A DNA stretch of 60,717 nucleotides from CAYNFH01 sp964396385 (GCA_964396385.1 CAYNFH010000009.1:1-60717), one strand, 5' to 3'. Counted from the stretch's first letter, positions 15,264 through 23,833 are shown. Made by a program: numbers and translations. Notes: generated by a model from the sequence alone, not told the origin.

Positions 15264-15925
15264 AGAAACGACCCCTGGACTACTTGATGCCGCGAGTACG
15301 GCAACAGGTCTTGACCGCAACGCTGGTAGAGCCCCCGCGAGAATGGTACATCGCCGATCTCGGCAAGCGGCTGCGCCTACACCACGCCACCCTTCAGCGC
15401 GAAATCACCGCCCTCCATCACGCTGGCATCCTGCGCGTCTGGCGGCAGGGCAACCGTACCTACTTTGCCCCTGACCCCGCATGCCCAATTCTTCCCGAGC
15501 TCAGAGCGCTCCTCACCAAAACCGTTGCCCTCGCAGACAGAGTGCGAGAGGCTCTCTCCAGCCTGAGAGACCGAATCGACATCGCATTCGTCTACGGCTC
15601 CATTGCAAGCGGGGAGGAGAATCCAAGCAGCGATGTGGACCTCATGGTGATTGGCGACGTCACCCTCACGGCCATTGTGGAGCAGCTAAGATCTCTAGAG
15701 AAAGACCTGGGACGCGAGGTGAATCCGTCGCTATATAGCCGCGAAGAGCTCGCGACAAAGCTAAACGGACACTCCCACTTTCTATCGAGCGTAATGGCCG
15801 CGCCCAAGCTCTTCCTCATCGGAGATGACCATGACCTGGCAAGACTTGCTCAACAACGGATCCATCAGACGCCACAGCACCTCCCTGGCGGAACTGTCTG
15901 GGCTCCGGGCGATAGTGGACCGTGA
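15257..15925 (+). CDS. Winged-helix MNT-type nucleotidyltransferase (putative antitoxin)
   Basis: About 222 residues. An N-terminal winged helix (PREWYIADLGKRLRLHHATL ... ALHHAGILRVWRQGNRTYFA) precedes a minimal nucleotidyltransferase domain with the signature FVYGSIASGEENPSSDVDLM, where GS and DxD bind metal and nucleotide. In HEPN/MNT (type VII) modules the MNT protein neutralises the HEPN RNase, often by modifying it with AMP. I place the start at ATG 15257, because the upstream ATG 15212 would lie before the promoter -35. The DNA-binding domain and two palindromes point to autoregulation. The 3' end overlaps the HEPN gene by about 100 bp. Confidence 0.85.
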   Translation: MQQKRPLDYLMPRVRQQVLTATLVEPPREWYIADLGKRLRLHHATLQREITALHHAGILRVWRQGNRTYFAPDPACPILPELRALLTKTVALADRVREALSSLRDRIDIAFVYGSIASGEENPSSDVDLMVIGDVTLTAIVEQLRSLEKDLGREVNPSLYSREELATKLNGHSHFLSSVMAAPKLFLIGDDHDLARLAQQRIHQTPQHLPGGTVWAPGDSGP

Positions 15926-16301
15926 CTTGGCCGACGCGGCGCTGCCGGACCTCTCCGCGGACCGACGCTTCGCCACCGCGTACAATGCCGTGCTCCAACT
16001 CTGCAAGATGGCAGTCGCCTGTGCGGGCTACCGCGTCACAGGCCTAGGAGCACACGCCACCACCTTCGAGGCGGTCGAGCTGGCCATGGGCTCAGCCGTC
16101 CACAAGGAAGCCGCCTTCTTCGAAACCTGCCGCCGCAAGCGCAACACCATTGAGTACGACGCCGCGTCCGTTGCCAGCGAAACGGAGGCCGCGGAGCTGC
16201 TCGAAGCCGCGCAGGCATTCCGGAACACCGTCGAGGACTGGATAGCCGCCAACTACCCCTCCCTCGTGTCACCTCCACACGCCGGCTCTCCGCGAATATA
16301 G
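15825..16301 (+). CDS. HEPN-type protein (putative RNase toxin of the HEPN/MNT pair)
   Basis: A 158-residue all-helical protein with the HEPN look: ATAYNAVLQLCKMAVACAGYRV near the middle and RRKRNTIEYDAA toward the end, the region where HEPN RNases carry their Arg/His or Arg/Tyr active site. Such proteins cleave RNA or tRNA and are held in check by the MNT partner encoded just upstream. Starts at ATG 15825 or 15831 both lie within the MNT gene, which implies translational coupling. The pair sits between two copies of the dnaE2 3' end, a sign of insertion. Confidence 0.78.
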   Translation: MTMTWQDLLNNGSIRRHSTSLAELSGLRAIVDRDLADAALPDLSADRRFATAYNAVLQLCKMAVACAGYRVTGLGAHATTFEAVELAMGSAVHKEAAFFETCRRKRNTIEYDAASVASETEAAELLEAAQAFRNTVEDWIAANYPSLVSPPHAGSPRI

Positions 16302-16337
16302 ATCCGGCATCCTACTCTCCGGTAAAAACTCGGCCAC

Positions 16338-16430
16338 AATGAGCGTTCCGATCCCACCACCGCCGCCCCGCCCACCGACCGCACCTACACCGGCACCAAA
16401 ATCCACACGCGGGAGCTGGTGAGAGTTTAG
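16338..16430 (+). pseudogene. Second copy of the dnaE2 C-terminus (31 codons)
   Basis: Reading from 16338 gives NERSDPTTAAPP, then TDRTYTGTKIHTRELVRV and a stop. The true dnaE2 ends NERRDLIAAPP, ADRTYTGTKIHTRELVEV, stop. Frame and stop are preserved at about 92 percent DNA identity over the last 60 bp. It has no start of its own and overlaps the stop of the convergent ceramidase-like gene. Confidence 0.88.
16362..16421 (+). repeat. Direct repeat, copy 2 (duplicated dnaE2 3' end)
   Basis: Partner of 15141-15200. Together they flank a 1.2-kb islet holding only the MNT/HEPN genes. Confidence 0.9.
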
Positions 16431-17731
16431 CTCCGGACCTCCGCCAGTAGCGTCAGCGCGGTGGATTCGATGATGCCGGCCGCCTCCGCCGCTACGCGGC
16501 AGGCGTGGGTGACCTCGTAGCCGCCTTCCGGATAGGCGGACGGTACCGGCACGTAGCCGATGGAGCCATTGGTATAGCCGGCGAACAGCGTGTTCGAGAT
16601 GGGCGATTGCTGGGTAATCGCCATCCCCGTCTGCGTGAAGATCTCGCCGGGAGAGGTCGCCAGCGCCACGTCTCCAAAGCGGAGCGCGCACAGCTCCGCC
16701 GGGATTCCGGGAAGCGGCTGGCCGGATCGGAGGCTCTCTCGCATCCGCTCCGCAGATGACAGCAGCCTCTCGCCCCAGAAGAGATCGCCGCCGGTTGAGC
16801 CTTTCGCTTTCAGCATCTCCACCATCTTCCGCCGCTCCTCCACCGTCCGGTCCGCCTCATCCACGGAATCGAACCGCATCGCGGGAAGCTCCACCTGCCG
16901 GCAGCCGGCGGCCAGTCCGGAGACAGGCTCCGTGGACGTACTCTCGAACACCTTGGCTACCTCGCCGCCCAGCATCACCCCCAGCCGCCGCGCCGGCTCG
17001 TACGAGGGCCGCATCTCGATGGGGTTAATGTTGCCCGCGGCACCCTGGAGGAAGACACATCGCGCGCCGGTAGCGCTTTCCACCAGCTTCCGCGACTCGC
17101 CCACCCAGTCCGGCGAGAACAGGGTAGAGTTGTGGGCCGCGCTCACCGGATGGCAGGCAAAGTTCACCACGCACGCCAGAGGCGCGCCATCCGGCGCATT
17201 CAGCCGCACTACCCTCACCTCCCGCTCGCACGGCCCGTCGGGGTTCTGGCCGAGGATGATCTGTCCGTCCGGCCTCCGCTCCCGGCGATTAATGCCGATC
17301 CGCGATTCGCCTCGACCGAACCCAAGCCGCACCGGCTGGAGCGCTGAAAGAGCCTCGCGCGCAGCGCCCGCCACCAGGTACTTCAGATTCCCGAGGTAAG
17401 CCGCCACGTCGGGCGGATCCGACCCCGGATCGTCACCGCCCATGGCCGGCCCGTAGTGCGTGTGCGAGGCGCAAAGGAGGACGCTCCCGGCGCCCACGCC
17501 GGTCTGCCGTGCGATCTCCTCCCGCGTTTCCCGCGCGAACCGGTCCGGGAACCACAGCAGGTCGCCTGCCACGATCACTGCGCGCGAGTTGCCGCACTCA
17601 AGCGCTAGGGCCGTTGCCGTCAGCTCGTCGTGGATTCCGGTCGCCGGACCCCGACCGGCAAAACCTATCATCGCGATTCCCACGGGCGGCGTGATAACCG
17701 CACGGGCAATACCGGCCTGAACGTCCGCCAT
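16427..17731 (-). CDS. Neutral/alkaline ceramidase-like protein
   Basis: A 434-residue protein of the neutral/alkaline non-lysosomal ceramidase N-terminal family. Landmarks are the start GIARAVITPPVGIAMIGFAG, CASHTHYGP (metal His region), VNFACHPV, and FLQGAAGNINP. The true ceramidases hydrolyse ceramide N-acyl bonds. Many bacterial relatives, especially in Planctomycetes and Armatimonadota, have unknown substrates, and this one is shorter than the full enzymes. No signal peptide is evident. GAGAGGTGA precedes the ATG at 7-bp spacing. Its stop overlaps the duplicated dnaE2 tail. Confidence 0.88.
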   Translation of the reverse strand: MADVQAGIARAVITPPVGIAMIGFAGRGPATGIHDELTATALALECGNSRAVIVAGDLLWFPDRFARETREEIARQTGVGAGSVLLCASHTHYGPAMGGDDPGSDPPDVAAYLGNLKYLVAGAAREALSALQPVRLGFGRGESRIGINRRERRPDGQIILGQNPDGPCEREVRVVRLNAPDGAPLACVVNFACHPVSAAHNSTLFSPDWVGESRKLVESATGARCVFLQGAAGNINPIEMRPSYEPARRLGVMLGGEVAKVFESTSTEPVSGLAAGCRQVELPAMRFDSVDEADRTVEERRKMVEMLKAKGSTGGDLFWGERLLSSAERMRESLRSGQPLPGIPAELCALRFGDVALATSPGEIFTQTGMAITQQSPISNTLFAGYTNGSIGYVPVPSAYPEGGYEVTHACRVAAEAAGIIESTALTLLAEVRS

Positions 17732-18065
17732 TCTAGGTCACCTCTCTGGGCGCCAGCTCCAGGAGCGGCCGGCCATAAGGCCCGATCTCGCGGAATGCGG
17801 CCCCCGTTTGTCGAATCCTTCCATCACGTGCTTCCAGCGCTCCGCCGGCTATTCCTACGGCGCCGCCGGATCGCCGCAGCGGATTCTGTGGCGTTTGCTC
17901 CATGCGCCCGATAATCTTCGTTCGGTGGGCTGAACAATTGATCGGCTCCATCGTCTAACCGCCCATGCAGAAAAGTAAACCGGTAAATGGGTAAACGGGT
18001 GTCCGCCAGGAATCCGAAGGTACACCCATTTACCCATTTACTCCCGTACACTCCCACAGGGGGCC
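17732..18065. other. Intergenic region, divergent ceramidase / DUF1549 genes
   Basis: The first 230 bp hold a short open frame on the minus strand (to 17951) with no start site or recognisable domain. The last 90 bp are a modular repeat. No clear promoter was found for either flanking gene. Confidence 0.5.
17975..18055. repeat. Modular inverted repeat, GGTAAATG/CATTTACC words
   Basis: Left arm of GTAAATGG/GTAAACGG words, a CAGGAATCCGAAGG core, right arm of ACACCCATTTACCCATTTAC type. A near copy lies at 23834-23897. Confidence 0.9.
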
Positions 18066-18071
18066 ATGCCT

Positions 18072-19883
18072 ATGAAGTGGTTCTTAGCTCTCGCGGTTTG
18101 TCTGGCCGCCATGCCGGCCGGCGCGGATTCCAGCCTCACCGCATCGGTCATCGACCGTCAGATCCGCGCCCAGTGGGCGGCGGATAACACCGTACCCGCC
18201 CCGCCGGTCGATGACGCCCGGTTCATGCGGCGCGTCTACCTGGATGTGGTCGGGAAGATTCCTACCGCCTCCGAGGTCACGGCCTTCCTCGCGGACAATG
18301 CTCCGGACAAGCGCGTCCGGCTGGTCGAGAGGCTGCTCAGCAGCCCGGACTACGCCGAGAACTGGACCAACTACTGGGACAACGTGCTCATGGGTCGCTC
18401 CGCCCGCTCGCAGGTGCTGGATCGCGTGGCATGGCGCGAGTGGCTGCACAAGCAGTTCGAGCAAAACGTGCCATGGAACAAGATGGTCTACGACCTGCTC
18501 ACCGCTACCGGCCAGAACAGCACCGGCGGCGGCTATAGCAAGATCGCCGGTCTGATGAATGCTCCGGCGATGATGCGTCCCAACTCCCCCAGTATTGGGG
18601 GCCGGGGGGCGCAGGCCCAGGATCATCCGGAGGACGCGGCCAAGGTAAACGGCGCGGTCAACTGGTACCTGAAGTACGCCCAGGCCCCGGCCGACCTTTC
18701 CGGCAACGCTTCCAAGATCTTCCTGGGCGTGCAGATCCAGTGCGCCCAGTGTCACGACCATAAGACCGAGAAGTGGAAGCAGGAGGACTTCCGCCGCTTC
18801 ACCGCCTGCTTCGTGGCCGTGCGCCCGTTTCCGCTAGACCGCGGCATGGTCAAGGGCCTCCGCCGCGTGGACGTGGAGGACGTGAACCGGCCCGTAATGC
18901 GGTTCGGCAAGAACGCCCAGGGTTTTGCCGAGTACCTCAGCGTGCCGCCGGCCACCCTGGACGGCAAGGAGATAGATACGGCCAACCGGCGCAAGGCGCT
19001 GGCGGACTGGATGACCGCGCGGGATAACCCGTGGTTCGCGGAAGCCATCGTAAACCGTATGTGGGCCCACTTCCTGGGCCGAGGCTTCGTGAACCCGGTG
19101 GACGATCTCCGTCCTTCCAACCCGCCCGCCAAGCCGGAGCTCTTCAAGCAGATGGCAGATGACTTTGCCTCCCACGGCTACGACCTGAAGCGGCTCATCA
19201 ACCAGATCACGTCCACCGAGGTCTACCAGCTCTCCGCCGCGCCGGGCAAGAACGTCGATCCGGAGAACAAGTACTGGGCCCGCTTCCGTCTGAAACCGCT
19301 GGGACCGGAAGAGCTGGTCGGCGCGCTGGTACAGGCCACCAACATGCAGCCGGTGCTGGAAAAGGTGGCTGGCGCCAACTTGGAGGCGCTGAAGTTCGCT
19401 ATCAATCGCCAGTTCACATTTCTCTTCGACACGGACGAGGAAAGCGAACAGAAGGACTTCGAGGGGACCATCCCGCAGGCGCTCATGCTCCTGAACGGCA
19501 ACCTGGTGAACCGCGGCGCGAGCCCGATTCCCGGCACGGCGCTGGCGGAAGTGCTGGCGATGCCCGGCGGCGACGCAGCGAAGATAGAGGCGCTCTACCT
19601 CCGAACGCTCTCGCGCAAGCCCACTCCGGCTGAGGTCGCCAAGTGGAGCGAGTTCCTCCACGCGCCCCGCGATGCCGTGGTAACCGACACCGTCGCGGAA
19701 CAGCCGCAGGCGCGCGCCCAGTTGCGAATGGGACGAAAGGCGATACGGCAGGGTAACGGGCCGGATCCGCTGGCCCGCGTAGCCAACCGCTTCGCGGGTG
19801 GAACGCCTACGGCGGAGGAACAGGCGTACGAAGACATGTTCTGGACGCTCCTGAACTGCAGCGAGTTCGCGTTCAACCACTAG
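18072..19883 (+). CDS. DUF1549/DUF1553 secreted protein
   Basis: About 603 residues. A signal peptide (MKWFLALAVCLAAMPAGA) is followed by the DUF1549 block (FMRRVYLDVVGKIPTASEV, ENWTNYWDNVLMG), a haem-like IQCAQCHDHK motif (CxxCH, about residue 218), and the DUF1553 block (RKALADWMTARDNPWFAEA, NRMWAHFLGRGFVNPVDDLR). This family is paired with DUF1501 proteins in Planctomycetes and relatives, and the DUF1501 gene follows here after a repeat. Catalytic function is unproven. The AGGGGG at 18058-18063 favours ATG 18072 over 18066. A palindrome at 18584-18601 adds an in-frame insert (SPSIGGRGAQ). Confidence 0.9.
   Translation: MKWFLALAVCLAAMPAGADSSLTASVIDRQIRAQWAADNTVPAPPVDDARFMRRVYLDVVGKIPTASEVTAFLADNAPDKRVRLVERLLSSPDYAENWTNYWDNVLMGRSARSQVLDRVAWREWLHKQFEQNVPWNKMVYDLLTATGQNSTGGGYSKIAGLMNAPAMMRPNSPSIGGRGAQAQDHPEDAAKVNGAVNWYLKYAQAPADLSGNASKIFLGVQIQCAQCHDHKTEKWKQEDFRRFTACFVAVRPFPLDRGMVKGLRRVDVEDVNRPVMRFGKNAQGFAEYLSVPPATLDGKEIDTANRRKALADWMTARDNPWFAEAIVNRMWAHFLGRGFVNPVDDLRPSNPPAKPELFKQMADDFASHGYDLKRLINQITSTEVYQLSAAPGKNVDPENKYWARFRLKPLGPEELVGALVQATNMQPVLEKVAGANLEALKFAINRQFTFLFDTDEESEQKDFEGTIPQALMLLNGNLVNRGASPIPGTALAEVLAMPGGDAAKIEALYLRTLSRKPTPAEVAKWSEFLHAPRDAVVTDTVAEQPQARAQLRMGRKAIRQGNGPDPLARVANRFAGGTPTAEEQAYEDMFWTLLNCSEFAFNH
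18584..18601. repeat. Dispersed palindrome CTCCCCCAGTATTGGGGG (copy in DUF1549 gene)
   Basis: An 18-bp unit that also occurs, letter for letter, at 36924-36941 inside the PPTase gene. It forms a CCCCCA/TGGGGG stem with loop GTAT. Confidence 0.88.
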
Positions 19884-19889
19884 AAGGAT

Positions 19890-20010
19890 GGCATTCAGGC
19901 GTTCAGGCGTTCAGGCGATTGAACCGATAGGACCGGGTGCGAGCAGGAACGTCAAGGGCTGCTTAGCCCAGAGGCCAATCACCTGAACGCCCGAACGCCT
20001 GAACGCCCGG
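19890..20010. repeat. Modular inverted repeat, GCGTTCAG/CTGAACGC words, with 60-bp insert
   Basis: Left arm of CGTTCAGG words (19890-19918), right arm of CTGAACGC/CCGAACGC words (19980-20010). About 60 bp between them contain a small GGGCTGCTTAGCCC hairpin. Lies between the DUF1549 and DUF1501 genes. Confidence 0.88.
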
Positions 20011-20021
20011 AGTATACAGCT

Positions 20022-21386
20022 ATGACCGCATATGATTCTAAGAGTAAGGAACTTGAAGAACTTCGCGACCTGGAAGAGGAGCGCACGCGCGAGGAGTTCG
20101 GCTGCTGTCCCGGCCCCGTGGACCTGTGGACCACCACAATGGGCCGCCGCGGCTTCATCAAGGTAGGAGTTGGCGGGCTGCTGAGCCTGCTAATGGCCCA
20201 GTGGCTCGATCCCCGCATCGCCTACGCCGAAGGGAAGCCTCCAAAGGCGAAAGCCTGCATTCTGCTCTGGATGAACGGCGGACCCAGCCACTTGGACACC
20301 TTCGATCCCAAGCCGGGCGCGGACACCGGCGGGCCGTTCAAGTCCATCAAGACCAGCGCACAGGGGATCGAGATCTGCGAGCACCTGCCCAACCTGGCGG
20401 ACCAGGCGCACCACCTGGCCATCGTCCGCGGCATGACCAGCCGCGAAGGCAACCATCAGCGCGCCCAGTACCTGATGCACACGGGTTACGCTCCCACCGG
20501 CAGCGTCACGCACCCGTCGCTGGGGGCTTGGGTCAGCGAGGAGCTGGGCAGCCCGGACTTCGATCTGCCCAACTTCGTGAGCATCAGCGGGCCCAGCATC
20601 GGTGCGGCGTTCCTGGGTGTGCAGCACGGCCCCTTCGTGGTACAGAACCCGGCGCAGCCCCCCCAGAACATCGCCTACGCCCGCAACGTGGACGATGGCC
20701 GGTTCCAGCTCCGCCACAGCGCGCTGGAGATGATGGAGTCGGAGTTCGCCTCACAGACCGTCGACATCAAGGTTAAGGGCCGCGATGCCGTCTACGACAA
20801 GGCCGTGCGAATGATGAAGTCGCCGCGCCTCAAGGCGTTCGACCTGACCGAGGAACCGGAGGCGGTGAAGGCGGCCTACGGTGACAACAACTTCGGCCGC
20901 GGCTGCCTCATGGCGCGCCGGCTGGTGGAGTCGGGCGTTAAGTTCGTGGAAGTGGTCCTGGACGGCTGGGACACGCACCAGGACAACTTCAACCGCGTGA
21001 CTACGCTGACCGGCACGCTGGATCCGGCCATGGCGATGCTCATCAAGGACCTCGACCAGCGCAAGCTCCTGGACAGCACGCTCATCATCTGGATGGGCGA
21101 GTTCGGCCGCACCCCGCGCATCAATGGCAACGAGGGGCGCGACCACTACCCCCAGGCGTGGAACGCCGTACTCGCCGGCGGCGGCACGCGGGGCGGGTAC
21201 GCCCACGGACAGACGGATGCGGAGGGCGCAAAGGTAGTGGACAAACCGGTCATTGTCCCGGACTTCTTCGCTACCGTGGCGACCCTACTCGGCATGGATC
21301 CGGCCAAGACCTTCATGACCCCCGTCGGCCGCCCTATCGCAATTACCGAGAAAGGGAAGCCGGTCCAGGAGCTCATCTCCGCTTGA
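20022..21386 (+). CDS. DUF1501 protein with Tat-like signal
   Basis: A 454-residue protein of the DUF1501 family (alkaline phosphatase/sulfatase-like fold). After an acidic N-terminal extension comes MGRRGFIKVGVGGLLSLLMA, a twin-arginine-like signal with R-R. Family motifs follow: CILLWMNGGPSHLDTFDPKP, EICEHLPNLAD, VRGMTSREGNHQRAQY, VLDGWDTHQDNF, WMGEFGRTPRING and RDHYPQAWNAVLAGGG. It is probably exported and works with the DUF1549/DUF1553 protein encoded just upstream. The pair is common but its substrate is unknown. A GC-rich terminator follows. Confidence 0.9.
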   Translation: MTAYDSKSKELEELRDLEEERTREEFGCCPGPVDLWTTTMGRRGFIKVGVGGLLSLLMAQWLDPRIAYAEGKPPKAKACILLWMNGGPSHLDTFDPKPGADTGGPFKSIKTSAQGIEICEHLPNLADQAHHLAIVRGMTSREGNHQRAQYLMHTGYAPTGSVTHPSLGAWVSEELGSPDFDLPNFVSISGPSIGAAFLGVQHGPFVVQNPAQPPQNIAYARNVDDGRFQLRHSALEMMESEFASQTVDIKVKGRDAVYDKAVRMMKSPRLKAFDLTEEPEAVKAAYGDNNFGRGCLMARRLVESGVKFVEVVLDGWDTHQDNFNRVTTLTGTLDPAMAMLIKDLDQRKLLDSTLIIWMGEFGRTPRINGNEGRDHYPQAWNAVLAGGGTRGGYAHGQTDAEGAKVVDKPVIVPDFFATVATLLGMDPAKTFMTPVGRPIAITEKGKPVQELISA

Positions 21387-21407
21387 TACGGCGTTCCTGG
21401 ACGCAAG

Positions 21408-21440
21408 TCGGGCCGCGTGAGGCTGCCCCGCGCGGCCCGA
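21408..21440 (+). terminator. Terminator after the DUF1501 gene
   Basis: Perfect 10-bp stem TCGGGCCGCG / CGCGGCCCGA with a 13-nt loop, followed by TTCCTT. Fair intrinsic terminator. Confidence 0.7.
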
Positions 21441-21447
21441 TTCCTTC

Positions 21448-21490
21448 AGGGTTTCCAACTGCAAATTGGAAATTGAAAACTGAAAATCGA
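21448..21490. repeat. AT-rich repeat, GAAAATT-type words
   Basis: Words of the TTGGAAATTGAAAACTGAAAA kind, related to those at 14200 and 25557. It ends exactly where the stop codon of the ferritin-like gene (21491) begins. Confidence 0.8.
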
Positions 21491-21991
21491 CTACGCCGCC
21501 CGCTCCACCGGCTGCACCGCGCTGGTGGCCGTGGGGCGGATGAGCGCCCATACCTTCTGCGCCGCCGCCTGCTCCTGCTGCTGGATGGTCCGGGCGAGCT
21601 GCGCTGTCTCAGTGTCGCCGACCGACTCCGCGAACGCGGACAGGGCCTCGTACATCGCGATCTCGAAGTTCTCGGTCGCGTAACCCTTCACCAGGTCCTG
21701 GGTCGTTTTGTCGTACGGGTCGTGCGCGGCGTGCATTATGTCGCCGAGCGTGCCCATTAACTGGTTGAAGAAGCCCTTGGAGCCCGAGGGCTCCTCGCCC
21801 ATCGCGCGGATGCGGGCTTCCAGGCTCTCCTCCTGTTGGTGCGTTTCATCGCTGTGCTGCAGGAAGCAGTCGCGCACCTGCGCATCGTTCACTTCATCCG
21901 CCATGTCTCTGAGGGTGCTTACCAGGGCCTTCTCCACGGCCCAGGCATCGTCCAGGTAGCGAATCAGCCGGTCTCGGGTGTCTTCGTCCAT
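21491..21991 (-). CDS. Ferritin-like DUF892 (YciE-type) protein
   Basis: A 166-residue helical protein. The sequence RLIRYLDDAWAVEKALVSTL, HSDETHQQEESLEARI, ATENFEIAMYEALSAFAESVGD fits the YciE/DUF892 family of ferritin-like four-helix bundles that bind a di-metal centre and respond to stress. ATG 21991 is preceded by AAGGA and GGAG, and the upstream extension would cross the tRNA promoter region. It is monocistronic, with the tRNA-Pro promoter on the opposite strand just upstream. Role in stress or metal storage is a family-level inference. Confidence 0.88.
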   Translation of the reverse strand: MDEDTRDRLIRYLDDAWAVEKALVSTLRDMADEVNDAQVRDCFLQHSDETHQQEESLEARIRAMGEEPSGSKGFFNQLMGTLGDIMHAAHDPYDKTTQDLVKGYATENFEIAMYEALSAFAESVGDTETAQLARTIQQQEQAAAQKVWALIRPTATSAVQPVERAA

Positions 21992-22092
21992 GCTACTGCT
22001 CCGTTCCTTCGCGGGTTTAGGTTGCTTTACCCGTGGAACAACGGCCCGCTGCCCATCCATGTTCCGCGAATCCGGCCGAGCCGCCGGCAGCC

Positions 22093-22122
22093 TTGACGCC
22101 GCAGAAGGTTGTCGCCTATAAT
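22093..22122 (+). promoter_or_regulatory. Promoter of tRNA-Pro
   Basis: TTGACG (22093-22098), 18 bp, TATAAT (22117-22122). Ends 9 bp before the mature tRNA. Confidence 0.85.
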
Positions 22123-22131
22123 CTCGCGTGT

Positions 22132-22208
22132 CGGGGTGTAGCGCAGCCTGGTAGCGCACTCGCTTTGGGAGCGAGTGGTCGCCGGTTCAAATCCGGCCAC
22201 CCCGACCA
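22132..22208 (+). tRNA. tRNA-Pro (UGG anticodon)
   Basis: A 77-nt tRNA. Acceptor CGGGGTG / CACCCCG, D arm with AGCCTGGTAGC, anticodon stem CTCGC/GCGAG with loop TTTGGGA (anticodon TGG), T arm GCCGG-TTCAAAT-CCGGC, and a genome-encoded CCA. Confidence 0.97.
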
Positions 22209-22226
22209 ACTCTCTAGAATCTGCCT

Positions 22227-22766
22227 CTACAGCCCGCGCGTCAGCAGCTCCTCCCGGGCGCGGGCGAGCTCCTCGACTCCCTGGAGCTGGCTGCGCAGCT
22301 CTTCCGCCTGCTGGTACGTCCAGGATTCCGCCTGCAGCGAGGCCGTGTGCTGCTCCAGCGCGTCGGCGGCGGTGATGAGCCGGTAGTCCGAGTGGAGCAG
22401 CTCCTGGAGCAGGGGGACCTCCTGGCGGAACCTGGCCCACGTGCGGTCCTGGGTGGGCGCGGACATGCCTCGTATGCGGGACGACAGCAGCGAGGTCTCC
22501 GCGCGCAGTCCTTCTATCCGCTTCAGCCGCGCCAGCACGTCGGCGGGCGGGAAGGGCTGCTCACGCGTCGCGGGCGGCACGAAGCGGGCGGAGAACTCCG
22601 ACTCCAGCCGCGAGAGGTGCCCGACTGCCCGGCCCAGCGCCTCGGACGCCCGCTGGCGCACCAGCAGGTCATCCGCGCGGGCACGGTTCGCGTCGTTGTA
22701 CAGGTTGTACCCGTATGCCGTCAGCAGAAGCTCAAGCTGCTGCGACAGCCACTTCTGGTCTTCCAT
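22227..22766 (-). CDS. Coiled-coil protein of unknown function
   Basis: A 179-residue, strongly charged, Leu/Glu/Arg-rich protein predicted to be all helix with long coiled-coil stretches (SQQLELLLTAYGYNLYND, ADDLLVRQRASEALGRAV, SWTYQQAEELRSQLQGVEEL). No membrane segment and no enzyme motif. It lies 110 bp downstream of the SPFH gene on the same strand and may be its partner. It overlaps nothing and ends just after the tRNA gene (convergent). Confidence 0.7.
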   Translation of the reverse strand: MEDQKWLSQQLELLLTAYGYNLYNDANRARADDLLVRQRASEALGRAVGHLSRLESEFSARFVPPATREQPFPPADVLARLKRIEGLRAETSLLSSRIRGMSAPTQDRTWARFRQEVPLLQELLHSDYRLITAADALEQHTASLQAESWTYQQAEELRSQLQGVEELARAREELLTRGL

Positions 22767-22876
22767 GGCTCCGCTCCGACTCGTGTCGGCGCAGGCCGAC
22801 ACTGGGCCATCGGCCACCCAGCGCCGGACCTTGGTCCGTGCGCGCGTGCCCTCGTGCGCACGTCCCGCCGCGTACA

Positions 22877-23743
22877 CTACCCACGCCGCTCGCCGTCCGC
22901 CTGGGCCCGTGGACCGGGGCTCGCCGCGGTGAGTGGACCTACCGGAGTGGTCGGCACCGCTCCGCCGATGTTGAACGGCGCGCCGATCGCCATGTTCGGC
23001 GCGGAGACCACGCCGCGGTCCGCCAGCACCATCGCCGTGTAGTACCTCACCGCGTCTAGCTCGGACAGTCCGAACGCCTTCAGCGAGATGAGCGACCGCA
23101 TCCGCTCGTCGCGCGGCATCACAAGCACCTTCACCGTGTCCAGGTGGATTCCGTAGCCGCCGAGGAATTCCTGGAGGTGCTGCGCCACTAGCGCCGTGAG
23201 ATCGTGGATCTTCTCGTTGATGGACTCCAGCGGCGTCACCTGCACGAGCTGGTTGATGGCCTGCTCTATGACCGGCCCGGCATAGTTGGTCACGTCCTCG
23301 CCGGTCAGCGCGTGCCCCTTGTAGGGCATGTGCTGTACCAGCAGCACCGCGTCCTGCGCCGTCTCCACGTGGATGTAGTAGTCCACCACGTAGGTGAGCT
23401 CCGCCATCTCCCGCGAGAGGGCCAACCCGTTCGTCTTCAGCACGAGCTTCGCCCGGTTGACGTAGAGTGCCTCGTACTGCCAGGGGCTCTGACCGCCGTA
23501 GAACGCCTGCTGCAGCGTACCGAAGAGCGGCTGCTGCGGCGTCTCCACCGTGTACTGGCCTGTCTCGTACACGTTCAGGATGGCTCCACGGCTCTTGAGC
23601 ACGCAGAAGTGGTTGCTCTCTACCGTAAGCAGGGAGCCGTTCATGATGTCGTTGTTCGGATAGTGCCACAGGAGGACGTCGGGGCCCATCACTTCCTGGC
23701 CGTCCGGCAGCAGGGTGGAGATGACGTTACGGATTCCGGGCAT
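22877..23743 (-). CDS. SPFH/Band 7 domain protein
   Basis: A 288-residue protein. The first 200 residues show the SPFH pattern (VLLWHYPNNDIMNGSLLTVE, AILNVYETGQYTVETPQQP, AKLVLKTNGLALSREMAELTYVVDY). A helical segment (INEKIHDLTALVAQHLQEFL, GIHLDTVKVLVMP) and a Gly/Pro/Ala tail follow. There is no N-terminal membrane anchor, as in the YdjI-like soluble subgroup that organises membranes or large assemblies. GAGAGGAG stands 6 bp before the ATG. The coiled-coil gene downstream may be functionally linked. Confidence 0.85.
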   Translation of the reverse strand: MPGIRNVISTLLPDGQEVMGPDVLLWHYPNNDIMNGSLLTVESNHFCVLKSRGAILNVYETGQYTVETPQQPLFGTLQQAFYGGQSPWQYEALYVNRAKLVLKTNGLALSREMAELTYVVDYYIHVETAQDAVLLVQHMPYKGHALTGEDVTNYAGPVIEQAINQLVQVTPLESINEKIHDLTALVAQHLQEFLGGYGIHLDTVKVLVMPRDERMRSLISLKAFGLSELDAVRYYTAMVLADRGVVSAPNMAIGAPFNIGGAVPTTPVGPLTAASPGPRAQADGERRG

Positions 23744-23833
23744 GCGCTGCTCCTCTCTCAGCTAAGGGGATACTGCTTCGTCAACCCTTTCGGGTCCGTC
23801 GCTACGATTCCTATGTCATCGCCGCCCAAAGAG

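Noticed and set aside
16300..16430. tRNA- or integrase-type attachment site at the duplicated dnaE2 end
   Set aside because: No integrase, tRNA or short inverted att core is visible. I describe it only as a direct repeat.
17733..17951. 72-codon minus-strand frame upstream of the ceramidase-like gene
   Set aside because: No start signal or family resemblance. It could be a remnant but I cannot support it.
22227..23669. 480-codon minus-strand frame spanning the coiled-coil gene and the SPFH gene
   Set aside because: Its upstream two thirds are the wrong frame of the SPFH gene. The real gene starts at 22766.
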